From Micrasema longulum (taxonomy: Eukaryota; Arthropoda; Insecta; Trichoptera; Brachycentridae), in the NCBI GenBank assembly GCA_022494885.1, contig JAGVSM010000913.1, forward strand, positions 1 to 64,000: DNA of 64,000 nucleotides, given 5' to 3'. Shown piece by piece: positions 32,218-43,309 of this stretch. Within the stretch, counting starts at the first letter, position 1. Each line of letters begins with the position of its first letter. Below the pieces are notes generated by a model, which saw only the letters and a list, made by a program, of their open reading frames with translations, searched no databases and was not told the origin of the DNA. The translations under genes and the position numbers were made by a program.

Positions 32218-33117
32218 TAATTGAGGGAAAAACCAATGGTTAAGGGCGAGGCTAAGTGTAAAATAGGTAATGGGGAATTTACCGTAGCTTTCTCACCATT
32301 TTTACCTGTTTTAAATTATTTTGTTCTACATGTCCAAACCACTTCAGAGACCGTTTCTTGATTTTATCAATTGTACCTGACTCTGAGTAACACTCTTGCC
32401 AGATTCATTGCAAAAATCAAATATTATTATCAATAAAAATATGTTAAGTTCAACGATATAAAAAATATAATTTCCCCTTGCCATGGTTACAGTCACTCCA
32501 GAAAAGGGAATATTATTATTTTATTGAAGGAACAAACGGACACAATATATTTTTTAATTATTTGTTCAATATAACAGTGAAGTTCCTAGGTGTGTCGTAG
32601 GTGCACGTGATAATGCGTATGTTTTTGTCTGTGAATTAAGTGAGTGTCATTAAACATAATTAAAATTGATACAGTGGTGAAGTTTTTATTTACTGAACAT
32701 TTTTTTTATCCACAATTTTATTCAATCACTCAATAAAACCTTGAAACCTACACTAATAGATTTTTTTTTAAATGCACGCTTGTCGACTTTGACACACTTT
32801 AGTTTCACAAGTCTCTAGAATAGCACCGATGTATAAGTATAATATTAATGGGTTTATAAAGATATTAACTAAGTTTTGCTGATACTAAAATCTTATCTGG
32901 ATTTAAAAAACATTTATTTACATACACAATCCTTATAGGAAATAATTTTTAACATGTTTATGGCCCAAATCATATAAATAACTTCGATTTATTTTTAAAT
33001 ATGTATTTATACTATATTCAAATATCTACTCTCGCAGAGACCCCCCCCCCCGCAATACGCAATACAAAATTTCACATAATCATTTTGGAATTTGACATTG
33101 AACATACATGTGAGTAC
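32218..33117. other. AT-rich stretch, nothing recognised
   Basis: Plain A/T-rich DNA with a run of ten C near 33041-33050. Confidence 0.4.
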
Positions 33118-33507
33118 TACTTGCAAGCCCGGTAAAATCCAAAATTTAAAAAAAGTTGTATATTAATTGAAACTTATTAAGAGTACAAATTTGAACCATA
33201 ATTTTAATATTGTCAGTTACAAATACGGCTTAATTTGTAAGACTTGACTTTAAAAATATTAGCTTTGTTGCAAACATGACAACCTCTACTTAACTATTGC
33301 AAAGTTGGTAATGTATAAAATTAAATGTATTGTTTCACGACTGTTTCTTGACAGAATCATGCTTATGTCATCACTGCTTACGTATAAAATATTTACTGAT
33401 CATAATGAAAAAATTAAGTTTGAAAAAAAGTTGGAGTAAAGTATTGTATCAGTTTTTTGTGATTTGCTCAAAATAAAGAAAAATGGATTTTGCCGGGTTT
33501 GCAAGTA
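33118..33507. mobile_element. TIR element M, 24-bp inverted repeats
   Basis: TACTTGCAAGCCCGGTAAAA-TCCA at 33118-33141 is repeated inverted at 33484-33507 with two mismatches. Total 390 bp. The interior has no frame or shared repeat, and no target duplication could be settled. Confidence 0.75.
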
Positions 33508-34260
33508 TTGTGTTTGAAATTTCTAAACAGAAGAGGAAAGTAGTCCCATTTTGCTGTCTTTTTAGTTTACGTTTAAACTGAGTTTACTTTATTGGGTTTT
33601 CATTTTCTATTATTGACCGTAATACTAACCTCTAAATTGCAAACATTCCAATCTGCTCTTTTTCCAAAACGGTCTTGATTTTACGTAATTATTTTACCCA
33701 AATGTGCACTTACATTTAAATGGCATAATAAACATTTTTATCCATACTTAATATTTTATAACCCCCATAAAGTACCGTATAAAATTGGAAATGAGTCCCC
33801 TTTGACTCATTTTATTATTTCGGCTCATACATTACATTTCAAAATCCTGTATGAATCCTTATACACATTTTTGAGCGGTTATCTGGTAAATTGAATATTT
33901 TGGAATAAAATTGCATTAAAACAAATTATATAACATAATACTCGTTTTTTTTTTTATTTTGTGAAAACTCAAACAATTTATTATTTATTTAATTTATTAG
34001 TTAATTACATAAATAAGTACATTTTTAGTACCAGGGGATCGAAATAAAAGTAGTGAATAATAAAATTAATACGAAGCGTTCTTTGGTTAGGATAATCTTC
34101 ATCTAGCATGGCTCAGCAAGATATGAGATTTTTGTAATATTTTAAAGTATATGAAGTTTTTTTTACTTATATTACAATAACAGAAAAAAAAACTAAAACT
34201 GCTTAGTTATAAATGCGTAGCTAATCAAATGTTATAACTAAATAATATTTTTTATATAAA
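33508..34260. other. AT-rich stretch, nothing recognised
   Basis: No repeat or domain seen. The last bases (AAAT, 34258-34261) may be the left target copy of the next element. Confidence 0.4.
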
Positions 34261-34261
34261 T

Positions 34262-34510
34262 CGGTAGTCAGATGGCAGAAGGGACAATCTATATTTTTGT
34301 CTATGTTTAAGTTTTCAAAAGTTTTAATTCATGTTTTAGAAAATAGAAGAAGAAGAAAAAATAAGCGTCATTTAGAATGGTAATTTATTATTTAAAAGAA
34401 ACACTAAAATATTTTAGTTTGTGGATTAAAGTTTTGAAATTGAGACGTATTTCAGCTCTCCTGAACATTTTTTAAAATTACAGATGGTCCCTTCTGCCAT
34501 CTGACTACCG
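34262..34510. mobile_element. TIR element N, ~28-bp inverted repeats
   Basis: CGGTAGTCAGATGGCAGAAG-GGACAATCT at the left returns inverted at the right with one mismatch. AAAT lies on both sides, consistent with a 4-bp target duplication. Length 249 bp, no coding frame. The near-perfect arms suggest a fairly young insertion. Confidence 0.8.
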
Positions 34511-34574
34511 AAATAAAAAGTAAATATATGAGCTAATAATACATGTTACTAGAACATAAATAAGATATATAAGT

Positions 34575-34875
34575 ACAAATGCTTGCAGACTGGCTGGATT
34601 TCCTCCCTAGGGATTAGGATTATTCATATTTTAATTTATTTCAACAGAGAGGGAATATGGAAGTCTAGGCATTTACAGGTCTTGTGACCTGTCATTGACT
34701 GGTTTGAGTGGCCACTTTACACACTGGGTAGCATTCACCATTCTGCCCATGTTTGAACATCCACATTTCCTCAACTCTTCCATCTGTTGACTTTTGTGAA
34801 GTAAAATAGCTGAAACCTTTATCATGTGGGTGAGATTCATCCGGCTGAACCAAATCACCTACTAAGTATTTGGTC
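34575..34875 (+). repeat. Foldback repeat A, copy 9
   Basis: Reads in family order: AAATGCTTGCAGACTGGCTGG, CTCCCTAGGGA, ATATGGAAGTCTAGGCATTTACAGG, GAGTGGCCACTTTACACACT, TTCCTCAACTCTTCCATCTG, GTGAAGTAAAATAGCTGAAACC, ATGTGGGTGAGATTCATCCGG. The two overlapping minus-strand frames are by-products of the repeat; a near-identical frame occurs at 0.93-1.11 kb. Confidence 0.8.
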
Positions 34876-35350
34876 ATATTCAAACATTGTTACGCATATT
34901 AAGTTTGGATTTGCTAACTAAGAGAAAATAAATAAACTCGTATAAAAGTTTTGTATTGAGTATGTTCAAGGTGTTTGTAATACACTATTAAACTAAGCAA
35001 AAAACGTTTATATTTTACGTATCGTGTATTCATCGCTTTTTTCGCATCGAATTTTTAAGGTTAAGTTATTCTTTAATCCCATTCACAATTTCAAAATAAC
35101 ACCCCACGTGACGTCACGAGTTCAGGTCGGTGAGTGCTTTTGACATTTAAAAGTTGTGAACTCCATAGAAATTGTTATACCCGCTAAACGCCAAAACACG
35201 ATAAACTAACGTGGAAAAACTGGTTTCCTCGGAAACCGAAAATACATACGTTGCCGGTTGCCATTACAACAAAACAACGCAATAATTGACTGGTTATCGT
35301 GAACACGTGGTCGAATGAATCTGTGACGTTCATGACTTCAATTTATTATT
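34876..35350. other. Unassigned stretch with palindromes
   Basis: Contains a CRE palindrome TGACGTCA at 35109-35116 and the palindrome GGTTTCC-TC-GGAAACC at 35222-35237, whose core TTCCTCGGAA resembles a STAT-type site. No gene is recognised next to either. Confidence 0.35.
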
Positions 35351-35354
35351 TCTG

Positions 35355-35520
35355 TGACGACATCAAATGACAAGTCATAAGCCCTGTTAATACCTAGACT
35401 TCTATATTACCTTCTCGTAAATGTTCATCATTTTTGTTAACAGCTTTCCAGGGAGTTGAATCCAGTCCTTGTCTACAAAATTTGGACAAGCTCAAAATAT
35501 TTAAACAATATTTTGAGTTT
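35355..35520 (-). repeat. Foldback repeat A, copy 10
   Basis: GACAAGTCATAAGCCCTGTTAATACC, TAGACTTCTATATTACCTTCTCG, CTTTCCAGGGAGTTGAATCCAG and GTCTACAAAATTTGGACAAGC: one arm plus terminus in reverse orientation. Confidence 0.75.
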
Positions 35521-36149
35521 TAGCTATGATACAACAAGCCAAAGAAAATGAAATAACGGCATTTTAGTTTCGTTTATAAAAATTTAAAAAATGTCTGAAC
35601 ACTGTATATATTATTGTACTGTGTATATACATATAAACCTATATATTTATTAAATATTGGTAAATAAATAATTTTAAAAAACCTTCAAACTGGCAATTTC
35701 AATCAATAAATGAAGTATTTCTATTACAAAATTGAATACCGGATAGATAAAATGAATTCTGAACTTTGAATATTGAACTTTTGTTTTTAAAGTGCAGGGG
35801 AGAATTTTTGGGTTCAACAAACTTTATTTACTGTCCCAACACTTTCAACTTTTGAAGTTGGCGTTGTTCCTTAAACTTGAACGTCGAAGTTTTGTTGACT
35901 TCTTAAATGGGACAAACTATGTATAAACACAAAGAGAGCTTCGTCTAGTTTTTCACGAATGCAGACAGAAAAATTAGCTTATACAAATATTGAAAAATCC
36001 GGATGTGAGTGGTTTCAAAAAACTTTTTTGTCTTACTGCTTAAAAAATTTGCTTGAAAACTTAACTCTCAAAATCCAAAATTAATTTTAGTACCCTTTCC
36101 GGGCGGCGGAATAAAGAATTCTGTTCTGGGTGTGATATACTCGTATTTC
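35521..36149. other. AT-rich stretch, nothing recognised
   Basis: No repeat or domain seen. Confidence 0.4.
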
Positions 36150-36640
36150 TTTAAATATTTATTTATATACGGCATTTCTGCCATTTACAAATATGTGGTA
36201 TAAAGAGTGCTTAAATATAAAAATATTTAAAAAAAATCGAGTATGAAATATTAATATACTCGTACTGTACACATTATGAATGACTTGAAATACATATATA
36301 TTTTAAAGAAATTATACAATAACAAAATACAATAATCAATCAATTTATAACTATTCCAACCCAATCTTCTGAAGATGATTTGCTCTTTTTGATAAAAATA
36401 TGTTGGTCACTTTATTTTTTAAGTTAGGCAGAGGTAAACTAAATATATTAAAATGTGATGCATATTCATTCCCGGTATTCTGTAAAGGTGAGTTATATTG
36501 AGCTACCGTTTGAGAATTTCGACAATAACATATTGTAGATGTTCTGCTTAATCTAGGTGGTACATAGAATGAAATCAATTTCAAGTACAACTCTTTGTCA
36601 ACTGAAAACCCTGAAAAGGGAAATTGAGACGAGAAAAATG
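36150..36640 (-). pseudogene. LINE type 3, C-terminal and 3'-end fragment
   Basis: The minus-strand frame ends at 36351 and encodes LKLISFYVPPRLSRTSTICY, then SPLQNTGNEYASHF and IFSLPLPNLKNKV. This is the pattern at the very C-terminus of Jockey/CR1-like reverse-transcriptase proteins: IxFxVPxxxxRs...spl...N......iFs.slp.fk. It aligns with the 43.6-kb copy (LLQSISFYVPNRVTRSQNLL). The 3' end at about 36150 has TGTAAATGGC-AGAAAT-GCCGTATATAAATAAATA, a hairpin plus tail. All upstream domains are missing. Confidence 0.7.
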
Positions 36641-36869
36641 TCTCATGGTAAAATGGTTAGTCCACTAACCAGACGTGTTTTGATATTTCACTTTTATACG
36701 TGTTGTCATACATGCGCTTTGATTAAACCAACTTTTGACATTAATATGGAAGAAAAATATAATCACAAAATGAAAAATGTATAATATGAATGATTTTATG
36801 GTCATCTGTTGTAAATACGAAGGTCCTCAAATAATGAAATAAGCACTTAAACAATAAACCTTTCGGCAA
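36641..36869. other. AT-rich spacer
   Basis: Nothing recognised; the 75-codon frame overlapping here has no domain. Confidence 0.4.
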
Positions 36870-37106
36870 TTAGTTTGAAAAGTAAAACAAAATATTTGAC
36901 TACTACATACAGACGTTTTCCTGCCCTAACGTTGGCTCGCCTGCTATTATTTGGTTCACCAAAGGTTTTTGTGATATTCAAATTTTCGATAAACTATATT
37001 ATACCAAGTAACATTTGACATTGAGATCGACATTTCTTTTTTTTCATTTTGTCATTGTGTGACTTACCGTTTCCCAAAGCAAAATAAAAAAAATGCTTTA
37101 TCACCA

Positions 37107-37141
<35 letters not shown>

Positions 37142-37600
37142 TACATGTGATGAATTATTTATATTTAAATATTGAATTTGGGTAGGTACCTAGGTACTTT
37201 TTTATGGTTGTATTTCAAAACATTAAATAAATGTTTTTCAAATACAGATTTGTTTTTTCAAATGTCAAACTCTGCACTTGTAACAACAAGGGTGCATTTT
37301 ATTTAGTATTGCTATTTCCGAAAATATGTTGAATGTTTATTTTTTTCTCTGGTCGCCAAATTATTTAAGTTATATTACCTTCTGAAAATCCTGATAAAAG
37401 AAATAAATATGAAATCGAATAATATAAGGAATTTAAGGAAAGAATCTGATTGAGCTCAACGAAAAACGAATGTTGTTTATAAACATTCAAATATAAATTA
37501 CTTTTTAATGAAAAAAAAAATACGTCTTCTCATTTTTATAGGATATGCATTCTCATTGAATTCAACCCTGGCAAGTCGATGAGTAAAACATTCACGCTCC
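36870..37600 (+). repeat. Repeat G, copy 1
   Basis: Aligns in patches with 46.18-47.05 kb: TGGCTCGCCTGCTATTATTTGG with TAGCTTGCCTGCTATTAGCTGG; ATATTTAAATATTGAATTTGGGTAGGT with TTAAATATTGAATTTAATTAGGT; AACAAGGGTGCATTTT with ACAGCGGTGCATTCT. It aligns with 14.0 kb at GGAATTTAAGGAAAGAATCTG. Nature unknown; borders uncertain. Confidence 0.6.
37110..37137. repeat. (TA)n microsatellite
   Basis: Uninterrupted TA run of about 27 bp inside repeat G. Confidence 0.9.
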
Positions 37601-37757
37601 TTATTTTGCTTTTAAGGATGAGATTAAAGGTTTTTAGATCTACAAACATGCGCAACGCAAAGTTAGCTATTGTGCGAAAAACCGCTTGTAAATCGGTAAA
37701 ATTGTTTAAGAGTTTAGTGACATCACACGTAAAGAAGAATTATCCACTATTTTTTAT

Positions 37758-38165
37758 GGCCAGACCGCGAAACTTTAGATGAACATTCATCACAGGAAGC
37801 TTTTGAAAAATCCTAATAAAAAAATTCAAAACGATTTTTTTTATAATCTCGAAATGGAGTAATTCTTTAATTGTTTGGACAAACATTCCTTCTACAAACC
37901 TCTGCCTCTCTTCAACAAAAAAAAATTAGATAAAACCGTATTTGACCAACAAAGCGAAACGTACCAGACGCGGACAAGTGAAGTGCGTCTGGGTAGGAGA
38001 GGGGTAGAAGTTTGTGGAGAGACTGCGTGTCCGAGAAATGAAGGATTTACTACATTTTGAAATGATAATTCATTTTTTTTAATGACTATTTGGAATTTTT
38101 TTTATAATTTTTTTTTTTTAAACTTACCATGAAGAAAGTTCCTCTGAAATTTCGTGGTCTGGCCC
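37758..38165. mobile_element. TIR element H, copy 1
   Basis: GGCCAGACCGCGAAACTTTAGATGAAC at the left returns inverted as AGTTCCTCTGAAATTTCGTGGTCTGGCC at the right; total about 406 bp. The interior contains CCGTATTTGACCAACAAAGCG and a second inverted pair (CTACAAACCTCTGCCTCTCTT at 37892 against GGAGAGGGGTAGAAGTTTGTGGA at 37997). Copy 2 lies at 53.26 kb. Confidence 0.75.
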
Positions 38166-38513
38166 TGAAAACCATGTATATATATATATAAAGATCTTCA
38201 AAAGTAACAAATTTCAAATAAAATATCCGGAAAATTGTGGTACCTTATCAAGACTAAATACTGAACGACAAAAGAAGACAATAAGATAAAAATCTAATTT
38301 CCGGGGGAGCGCAAACATGAATATTTTATAAATGAGGCTAAACAAAACCTAATAGGCTATTCTTTTCTTCCCGGGCCGTTGTTTACAAAGATACGATAAG
38401 AGGTGTAACGATGTTTGTTGACATGGTGTAATCATACTTAAAAAATATGTTAATTTATTTTGAAACAGATGCCGGTTTCGCGTGTAGGTATAACCAAATA
38501 TATGTAAGTATAA
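38166..38513. other. AT-rich stretch
   Basis: A TATATA run at 38177-38189; otherwise nothing recognised. Confidence 0.4.
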
Positions 38514-38760
38514 TAAACGCGTTGCCGCAAAATAGTTGATCAGCCACTCAGTTGAGTGGCTAGGCTTTTCATCAAATGCCAGCACTCAATTGAATGACAA
38601 AATGTTAAAAGCAACGTTTAAAGAAAGAGCTGAACATTGTTTAACCGGTTGAAATTTATTACAACAATAACGTTAGTTTTATTTTTAAACTTATTTTGTT
38701 TTGTAAAGTTAGGTGAGATAAGGATAGGTTGGCTTAAATTAAATAATGGAAGTATTTGGG
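38514..38760 (+). mobile_element. Foldback element I, single-arm copy
   Basis: GCGTTGCCGCAAAATAGTTGATCAGCCACTCAGTTGAGTGGCTAGGC, TCAAATGCCAGCACTCAATTGAATG and AAAGTTAGGTGAGATAAGGATAGG match the complete copy at 63.37-63.91 kb. GCCACTCAGTTGAGTGGC is itself a perfect palindrome. The second arm is absent. Confidence 0.7.
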
Positions 38761-39009
38761 TTTTTGATAAACTAAATACTTAACTTAACTTATTAAGTTC
38801 ATTAGTCTTAATAAATTATTTGGTGGCGATGAACATATTTTGAGCATAAAAAGCCCAAAAGGCGTATAAATAAATAAGTATATGCGTTAATTCCTACTTC
38901 ATGTGGATTGAATTTTTGCACGTTGGAATATAAATACAAAAAATAAGGTTTATTTGTTATCTATGTCCATGCGGATGAAAAATACAGTTCGGTATATGAA
39001 ATAGACTCT
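38761..39009. other. AT-rich spacer with a LINE-like tail
   Basis: AAAAAGCCCAAAAGGCGTATAAATAAATAAG at 38848-38878 looks like the hairpin-plus-TAAA ends seen elsewhere, in plus orientation; no coding part is attached. Confidence 0.35.
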
Positions 39010-39260
39010 TAACCCTGACCGAGTGTTTTCGACTCAATGGGTACTCACAAGTAAAAATTAAAAGGGAAATTAAGTGGAAATAAGACCACCTTTTTGTAGT
39101 GTTTGACATATTCACCTTCTATGTTTAAGGTCCTGTGTTCGATTTCTGGAGGGCCGATTTGATTAACCTATTTTATTTAAAGGTGTTTTTATCAAAACCA
39201 TCTTAAACACTACATCACTGGGCCATTGGGATATTAAGTGTTTTATATATGTAATTTTTT
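39010..39260 (+). mobile_element. SINE C variant with upstream module, divergent
   Basis: CCGAGTGTTTTCGACTCAATGGGTACTCACAAGTAAAA is the upstream block. The head follows (TTTTTGTAGTGTTTGACATATTC, AAGGTCCTGTGTTCGATTTCTGG). The body is decayed. Confidence 0.55.
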
Positions 39261-39955
39261 TGAGGTTTTGGTAGCATTTTTCTGAGTGATAGTGTTGAGT
39301 ACTGATTATACATTTTCTATACTGAAAATTCATATAAGACTGTAAATATTCCTTTCCTATCCAAATCCTTCCTATTTCAAAACTCTTGTGTTTCTACATC
39401 CTGTGAGCAAGTCACATGTGAAAAGTTGTTCCTCTGATAAAACTTTATCATATATTGCGTCAGGATATTTCGTACAAAGTAAAGTTGAGGTTTATATAAA
39501 CAGCTAAATCATACAGTTCATCAACATCTACACGATACCGGTATCCGCGATGCAGCAAAAACAAAATGCTCCATATAAGAAACAATCGGAAGAACTTTAA
39601 AAATGAGTAACATTTTTCTTACAGTCCACTAAACTCTACTTGAATGCATGATTGTAAAAACCCACCTCGGACCAAAAGCAAAAGTTTCAGAAAATCAATG
39701 AAAACTGTCTGGTGTAAAAAAATGAACTGCGAGGTTTTTTTTTTTACTATTTATGTTAAAAAATTATTTAATATATGGTATGTTAAAAAGTGGTTGTAAA
39801 ATATATTCATAGAATTTTTTATTTTATTTTTTTAAATTTTGGGATGAGGTGGATTTTCACAGTCATCTTGTACAAGGTGTGTTTTTACAATCAAAGTCCA
39901 ATTTGTACAAATGTTTATTTATATTTATTTTCATAAAGAATTAACTGAATTAATC
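39261..39955. other. AT-rich stretch, nothing recognised
   Basis: No repeat or domain seen. Confidence 0.4.
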
Positions 39956-40704
39956 TTATTCTTCATCTTCGACATTTTCAGCTGTTGGCCATTGCAATAT
40001 TTTGTCCCAGAACTTATTTTTTTCATCTTCAGGCACAAACTGAACGCAATTTTTCAGGTCTTGCATCTTCTTTGCATTAATGCAGAGCTGCCTTGGTCCA
40101 TACGCAGGTTTATTTGGTAGCGATATGATAATATGTGGCATTATCTTCAACAAAAATGTATGCTTTATCATTCCATCAATAAATTCCTGCGTTTTTACCG
40201 GCACGTCACTGCCGATTTTTTTTAATGTAAGGTGATGGAACTTTGAGATACGGAAGCTTACTTTTTCCGTTCTCGGATCCCACCGATCCTTTGTTTCAAG
40301 GGATAGTGCAGTCTTTTTGAAATGTTGAACCCACCATTTTTGAAACTCGGTCACATCCTCTCCGCTGACCAAGTGAACTGTAAAAAAATCACTCTGCCTG
40401 CTCGAAGATACTATTAATTCTATAAATTCCTGTACACTGTACAGCCTTTCTTTACGACGAAGGCTTCTTTTTATAATCCCAAATGCTCTATCACGCGGCA
40501 GAAAAGAATGGCCACGCATCGGAAAGATCTGTTGAATGTTTTTAAAACGCCCACTGTCAACTAGGGCCGGGCCATATTCATTCGTACTGCTGTATTGTTT
40601 TTATTCTGCCCTACGCAGTTATCAGAAAAGAGCATAAGTTCAACCACTTTTTTGTTGACGTACTCTTTAACGTATGTCATAATCAGAAAAGAGCATGTTG
40701 CCAG
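39956..40704 (-). pseudogene. Transposase-like gene remnant (SDNC-GQN / GHSFLP type)
   Basis: Minus strand. An upstream frame (40563-40704) encodes VVELMLFSDNCVGQNKNNTA, then hits a stop. A second frame, entered by a frameshift between about 40565 and 40602, encodes SGRFKNIQQIFPMRGHSFLP, RDRAFGIIKRSLRRKERLYS and 150 more residues to the stop at 39956. The SDNC-GQN followed by RGHSFLP-DRAFG order is that of a family of invertebrate proteins of unknown function (as I recall, of the DUF7869 type), often repeat-associated. The Asp in SDNC may be catalytic in an RNase H-like fold; that is inference. The C-terminal 187 codons are free of stops, so decay is recent or the part is under constraint. 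The N-terminal half is missing. Confidence 0.65.
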
Positions 40705-40723
40705 CTACTAAGTAGATAACAAA

Positions 40724-40905
40724 GGCAACCTCCGTGGTGTAGTGGTCAAGACGCTTGACTCACGCACGGAAGGTTCTGAGTTCGATTCCCGGTGAGAACA
40801 CAAAAATTTTAATTGAATTTTTCTCAAGCTTGTGTGTTCTGTGATGTAATTCACCCCTGTGATTGGGTCTTCTGGCCTGTTGTGGTGCAAAAATAAATAT
40901 AAATA
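40724..40905 (+). mobile_element. SINE B, near-complete copy
   Basis: GGCAACCTCCGTGGTGTAGTGG (A box), GCTTGACTCACGCACGGAAGG, GAGTTCGATTCCCGGTGAGAAC (B box), body CTCAAGCTTGTGTGTTCTGTGATGTAATTCACC, GGTCTTCTGGCCTGTTGTGGTG, A-rich tail. Confidence 0.9.
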
Positions 40906-40919
40906 AAATAAATTAATTA

Positions 40920-41165
40920 GTGATATACGATGCGAATGTTGATAGATGCAGATTCTAAGAAATACCGAAAAATAAATGGCACGATCACATCAAACGTACG
41001 AGTAACTTAAAGATGAACATATCAAGAGTAGGAATACCTGGCGTGCGTGCATGAAAAGATGTATGAATGTAGAGGAAATATGGTCTGTATGCAAAGACAG
41101 AAGGATATAGCGTTCTATTATCCCTGCCTTAAACTTTGCTCTGAAACATAGTAATGGTTTGAGGT
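40920..41165 (+). mobile_element. LINE type 1, 3'-end fragment
   Basis: Encodes YDANVDRCRF and WHDHIKR, then after frame changes RACMKRCMNVEE, aligning with the end of the 59.3-kb copy (YDVNVSGCRS, WHDQVQQ, RACMRRCMNVKE). It ends GGTTTGAGGTTGTTGTTGTTT, a short-repeat tail. Confidence 0.75.
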
Positions 41166-41765
41166 TGTTGTTGTTTTAAGCACATTTTTCAATTTTTTTC
41201 ACAGCTGCTAACTTTATTCGTTTCATAGTAACGAGTTTCAAAGAAATGAATATACCTACCAAAATATATTATAACTTTATAACATGTGTGTCTTAAATTT
41301 CCTTTACTTTTTTCATTCACATTTAACAATGTTTTAACGTAAGATTTGCTTTATATTAGACATAGATAGAATAGAAATATCGTGCTTATTTATTGTACAT
41401 CATAAGGTATAATGATGAATATTTTCTTCCAGTAAAATAACAATCATATTGTTATTGGCACAATTTTATTTATATTCATTTTTTTGTGAAAAATGCTTAG
41501 TTTCTCATGTCGACAAACATTGGTAAATCTCTTATCATTTAGTTGTAACGAGGATTCAGCTTTTACTTTCTCCCCTTTTCTATCTACGCTACATGAATAT
41601 AAAACGTTTTACCTTGAAATATCTTCTACTCAAAGAGATTTTTTGTCACAGGTAATAATTTATTTCTGCAACATGATTACATTTTAGGAATCTTACGATA
41701 AAAATACATCTCAATAAAAATATTTATTTCAATAATGTTTATTTGAATTTATCAATATTTATACT
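41166..41765. other. AT-rich stretch, nothing recognised
   Basis: A 64-codon frame at 41493-41687 shows no domain. Confidence 0.4.
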
Positions 41766-41767
41766 TA

Positions 41768-41830
41768 TCGAACCCGGAACCTTCGTGATCGAGTCAAGCG
41801 TCTTGACAACTATACCACAAAAGCCGCCAA
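41768..41830 (-). mobile_element. SINE B head fragment
   Basis: The plus-strand text CGAACCCGGAACCTTCGTGATCGAGTCAAGCGTCTTGAC...CCGCC is the reverse of the SINE B head, from B box to start. The body is absent. Confidence 0.8.
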
Positions 41831-41844
41831 TACAAATGTATCGT

Positions 41845-42085
41845 CGTTCCCTTTCCGCACCTGATGGTGCATTGGGCGCTGCATTGGTGCAGCTTATCGT
41901 GTCCATTTTTGTTACTTGAAGGTAAGATGATCAGTCAAATGATTCAGGTGCCAGTCTAAGGACTATAAAATATTGAAGTGTAAAAACATCATTTTATTAA
42001 ATATTTCATATCAAACTGTCGGTAATCAAACCCGAGACTTCTAGCATGATAGGCAAATGCCCTAATTATTACACTACTAGGCCGA
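41845..42085 (-). mobile_element. SINE C, full-length copy
   Basis: Minus orientation: GTCGGCCTAGTAGTGTAATAATTAGGG, GAAGTCTCGGGTTTGATTACCGACAG, body with CTTAGACTGGCACCTGAATC and ACCTTCAAGTAACAAAAATGG, 3' end GCGCCCAATGCACCATCAGGTGCGG. Confidence 0.85.
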
Positions 42086-42242
42086 CTATATATATAATAA
42101 TTTATGTATCGAATTGTTTTGTTATTATTTTATTTTTTTGATATCTATTCGCGATCTTATAATTTATCATAATATTTCAATTTTGGTGGCCATTTTGAAC
42201 AAGTTGTAAATCAGTCTCTATTTGAAATTGAAATATAAGTTG

Positions 42243-42310
42243 AGTAGAGAGGGGTTCGAACCTTGAACTTCTGATCCGTGAGAGTTCAACGCTAGTCACG
42301 GGACTAGAAG
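42243..42310 (-). repeat. tRNA-like sequence, family D
   Basis: Minus strand reads GGCTTCTAGTCCCGTGACTAGCG, CTCTCACGGATCAGAAG, AAGGTTCGAACCCCTC. It has a good B box and aligns with the tRNA-like copy at 47.89 kb, including CTCACGGA and GGTTCGAA. Acceptor and anticodon arms do not fold cleanly, so a SINE head is likelier than a gene. Confidence 0.5.
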
Positions 42311-43305
42311 CCGATTCAATAAATAGAAAAAAGAAAAAAAACGTTTAGTCTAGGAGCGAAGAAAAATGCATATTTCTGTCCTAATCAAGTTTTACAAAAA
42401 CGTGTTGTTCATGTCAACCATACCGGAAATATAATTTCTTTTATGCTACGCAAACGCACTGAGAATAAGAGTATGAAGCAGACTTAAACAAATATTTTTG
42501 AACTAATTTGACAGATATCGAACACTGAATTTCATAGGCGGTAGCTAATTATACGAATATACCTCGAATAGACACATAATTACAGATTTTAAATTTATCA
42601 CCTAAATGAGAAATCTTCAAATACTATATATAGATATTACCATTTCATATAGATATTGCTGCTACTAATTATGCTTTGAACTCACCTATTTCAAGATTGC
42701 ACAGTCTAGGGAACCAGATCAGTTGTATTGACATTTTTCACATTAGCCAAATGAAGCTTAAACTTGATATTATAAAAATAATTTTGGATTTTGACTGATG
42801 TTTAAGTATTTATGTTCATTTATAAAAAAAAAAAAAAATGTATAAATAAATACATTTCAAAAAATATTTATAAACGTTCGACTAGATATTTTTTTTTTTT
42901 TTTTTAGTTTTTAAAATTAAAATTTTTATATATTTAAAAAAATATATATATATTTAATTTTTTAAAAGGTTTATTATTTTGTTTCTTTTTATATGTTATT
43001 TTTAAAACGGTTTAAAACCCTTGAGCTCTTATCAGGAGACGGTTAGTATTATTCCTCGGGCATTCAATGTACATTGCAACAATACGAACCAATCAATGAT
43101 TTATGAGTTTTGCTATTTAGAATATACCACGTTATCTTGATTTTTATTATTTTTCTACCTAAGTATGTTATGTATTAAAACCCCAACGTTAATATATAGA
43201 ACATTTATAAAACAACTGTGTCATATGTATAGATATATTGTTATTATATAATTTAATAATTTTGTAATAGAACTCTGTATGTAATTGTATTTATGATTAT
43301 TTATA
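42311..43305. other. AT-rich stretch, nothing recognised
   Basis: Long A/T tracts around 42820-42975. Nothing else seen. Confidence 0.4.
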
Positions 43306-43309
43306 ATTT

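Noticed and set aside
34673..34883. Small proteins sharing SHPHDKGFS with the frame at 0.93-1.11 kb
   Set aside because: Both frames arise from foldback repeat A read backwards; neighbouring copies of the repeat are not open.
35222..35237. STAT-binding site
   Set aside because: GGTTTCCTCGGAAACC fits loosely, but a single palindrome without a gene nearby is not evidence of regulation.
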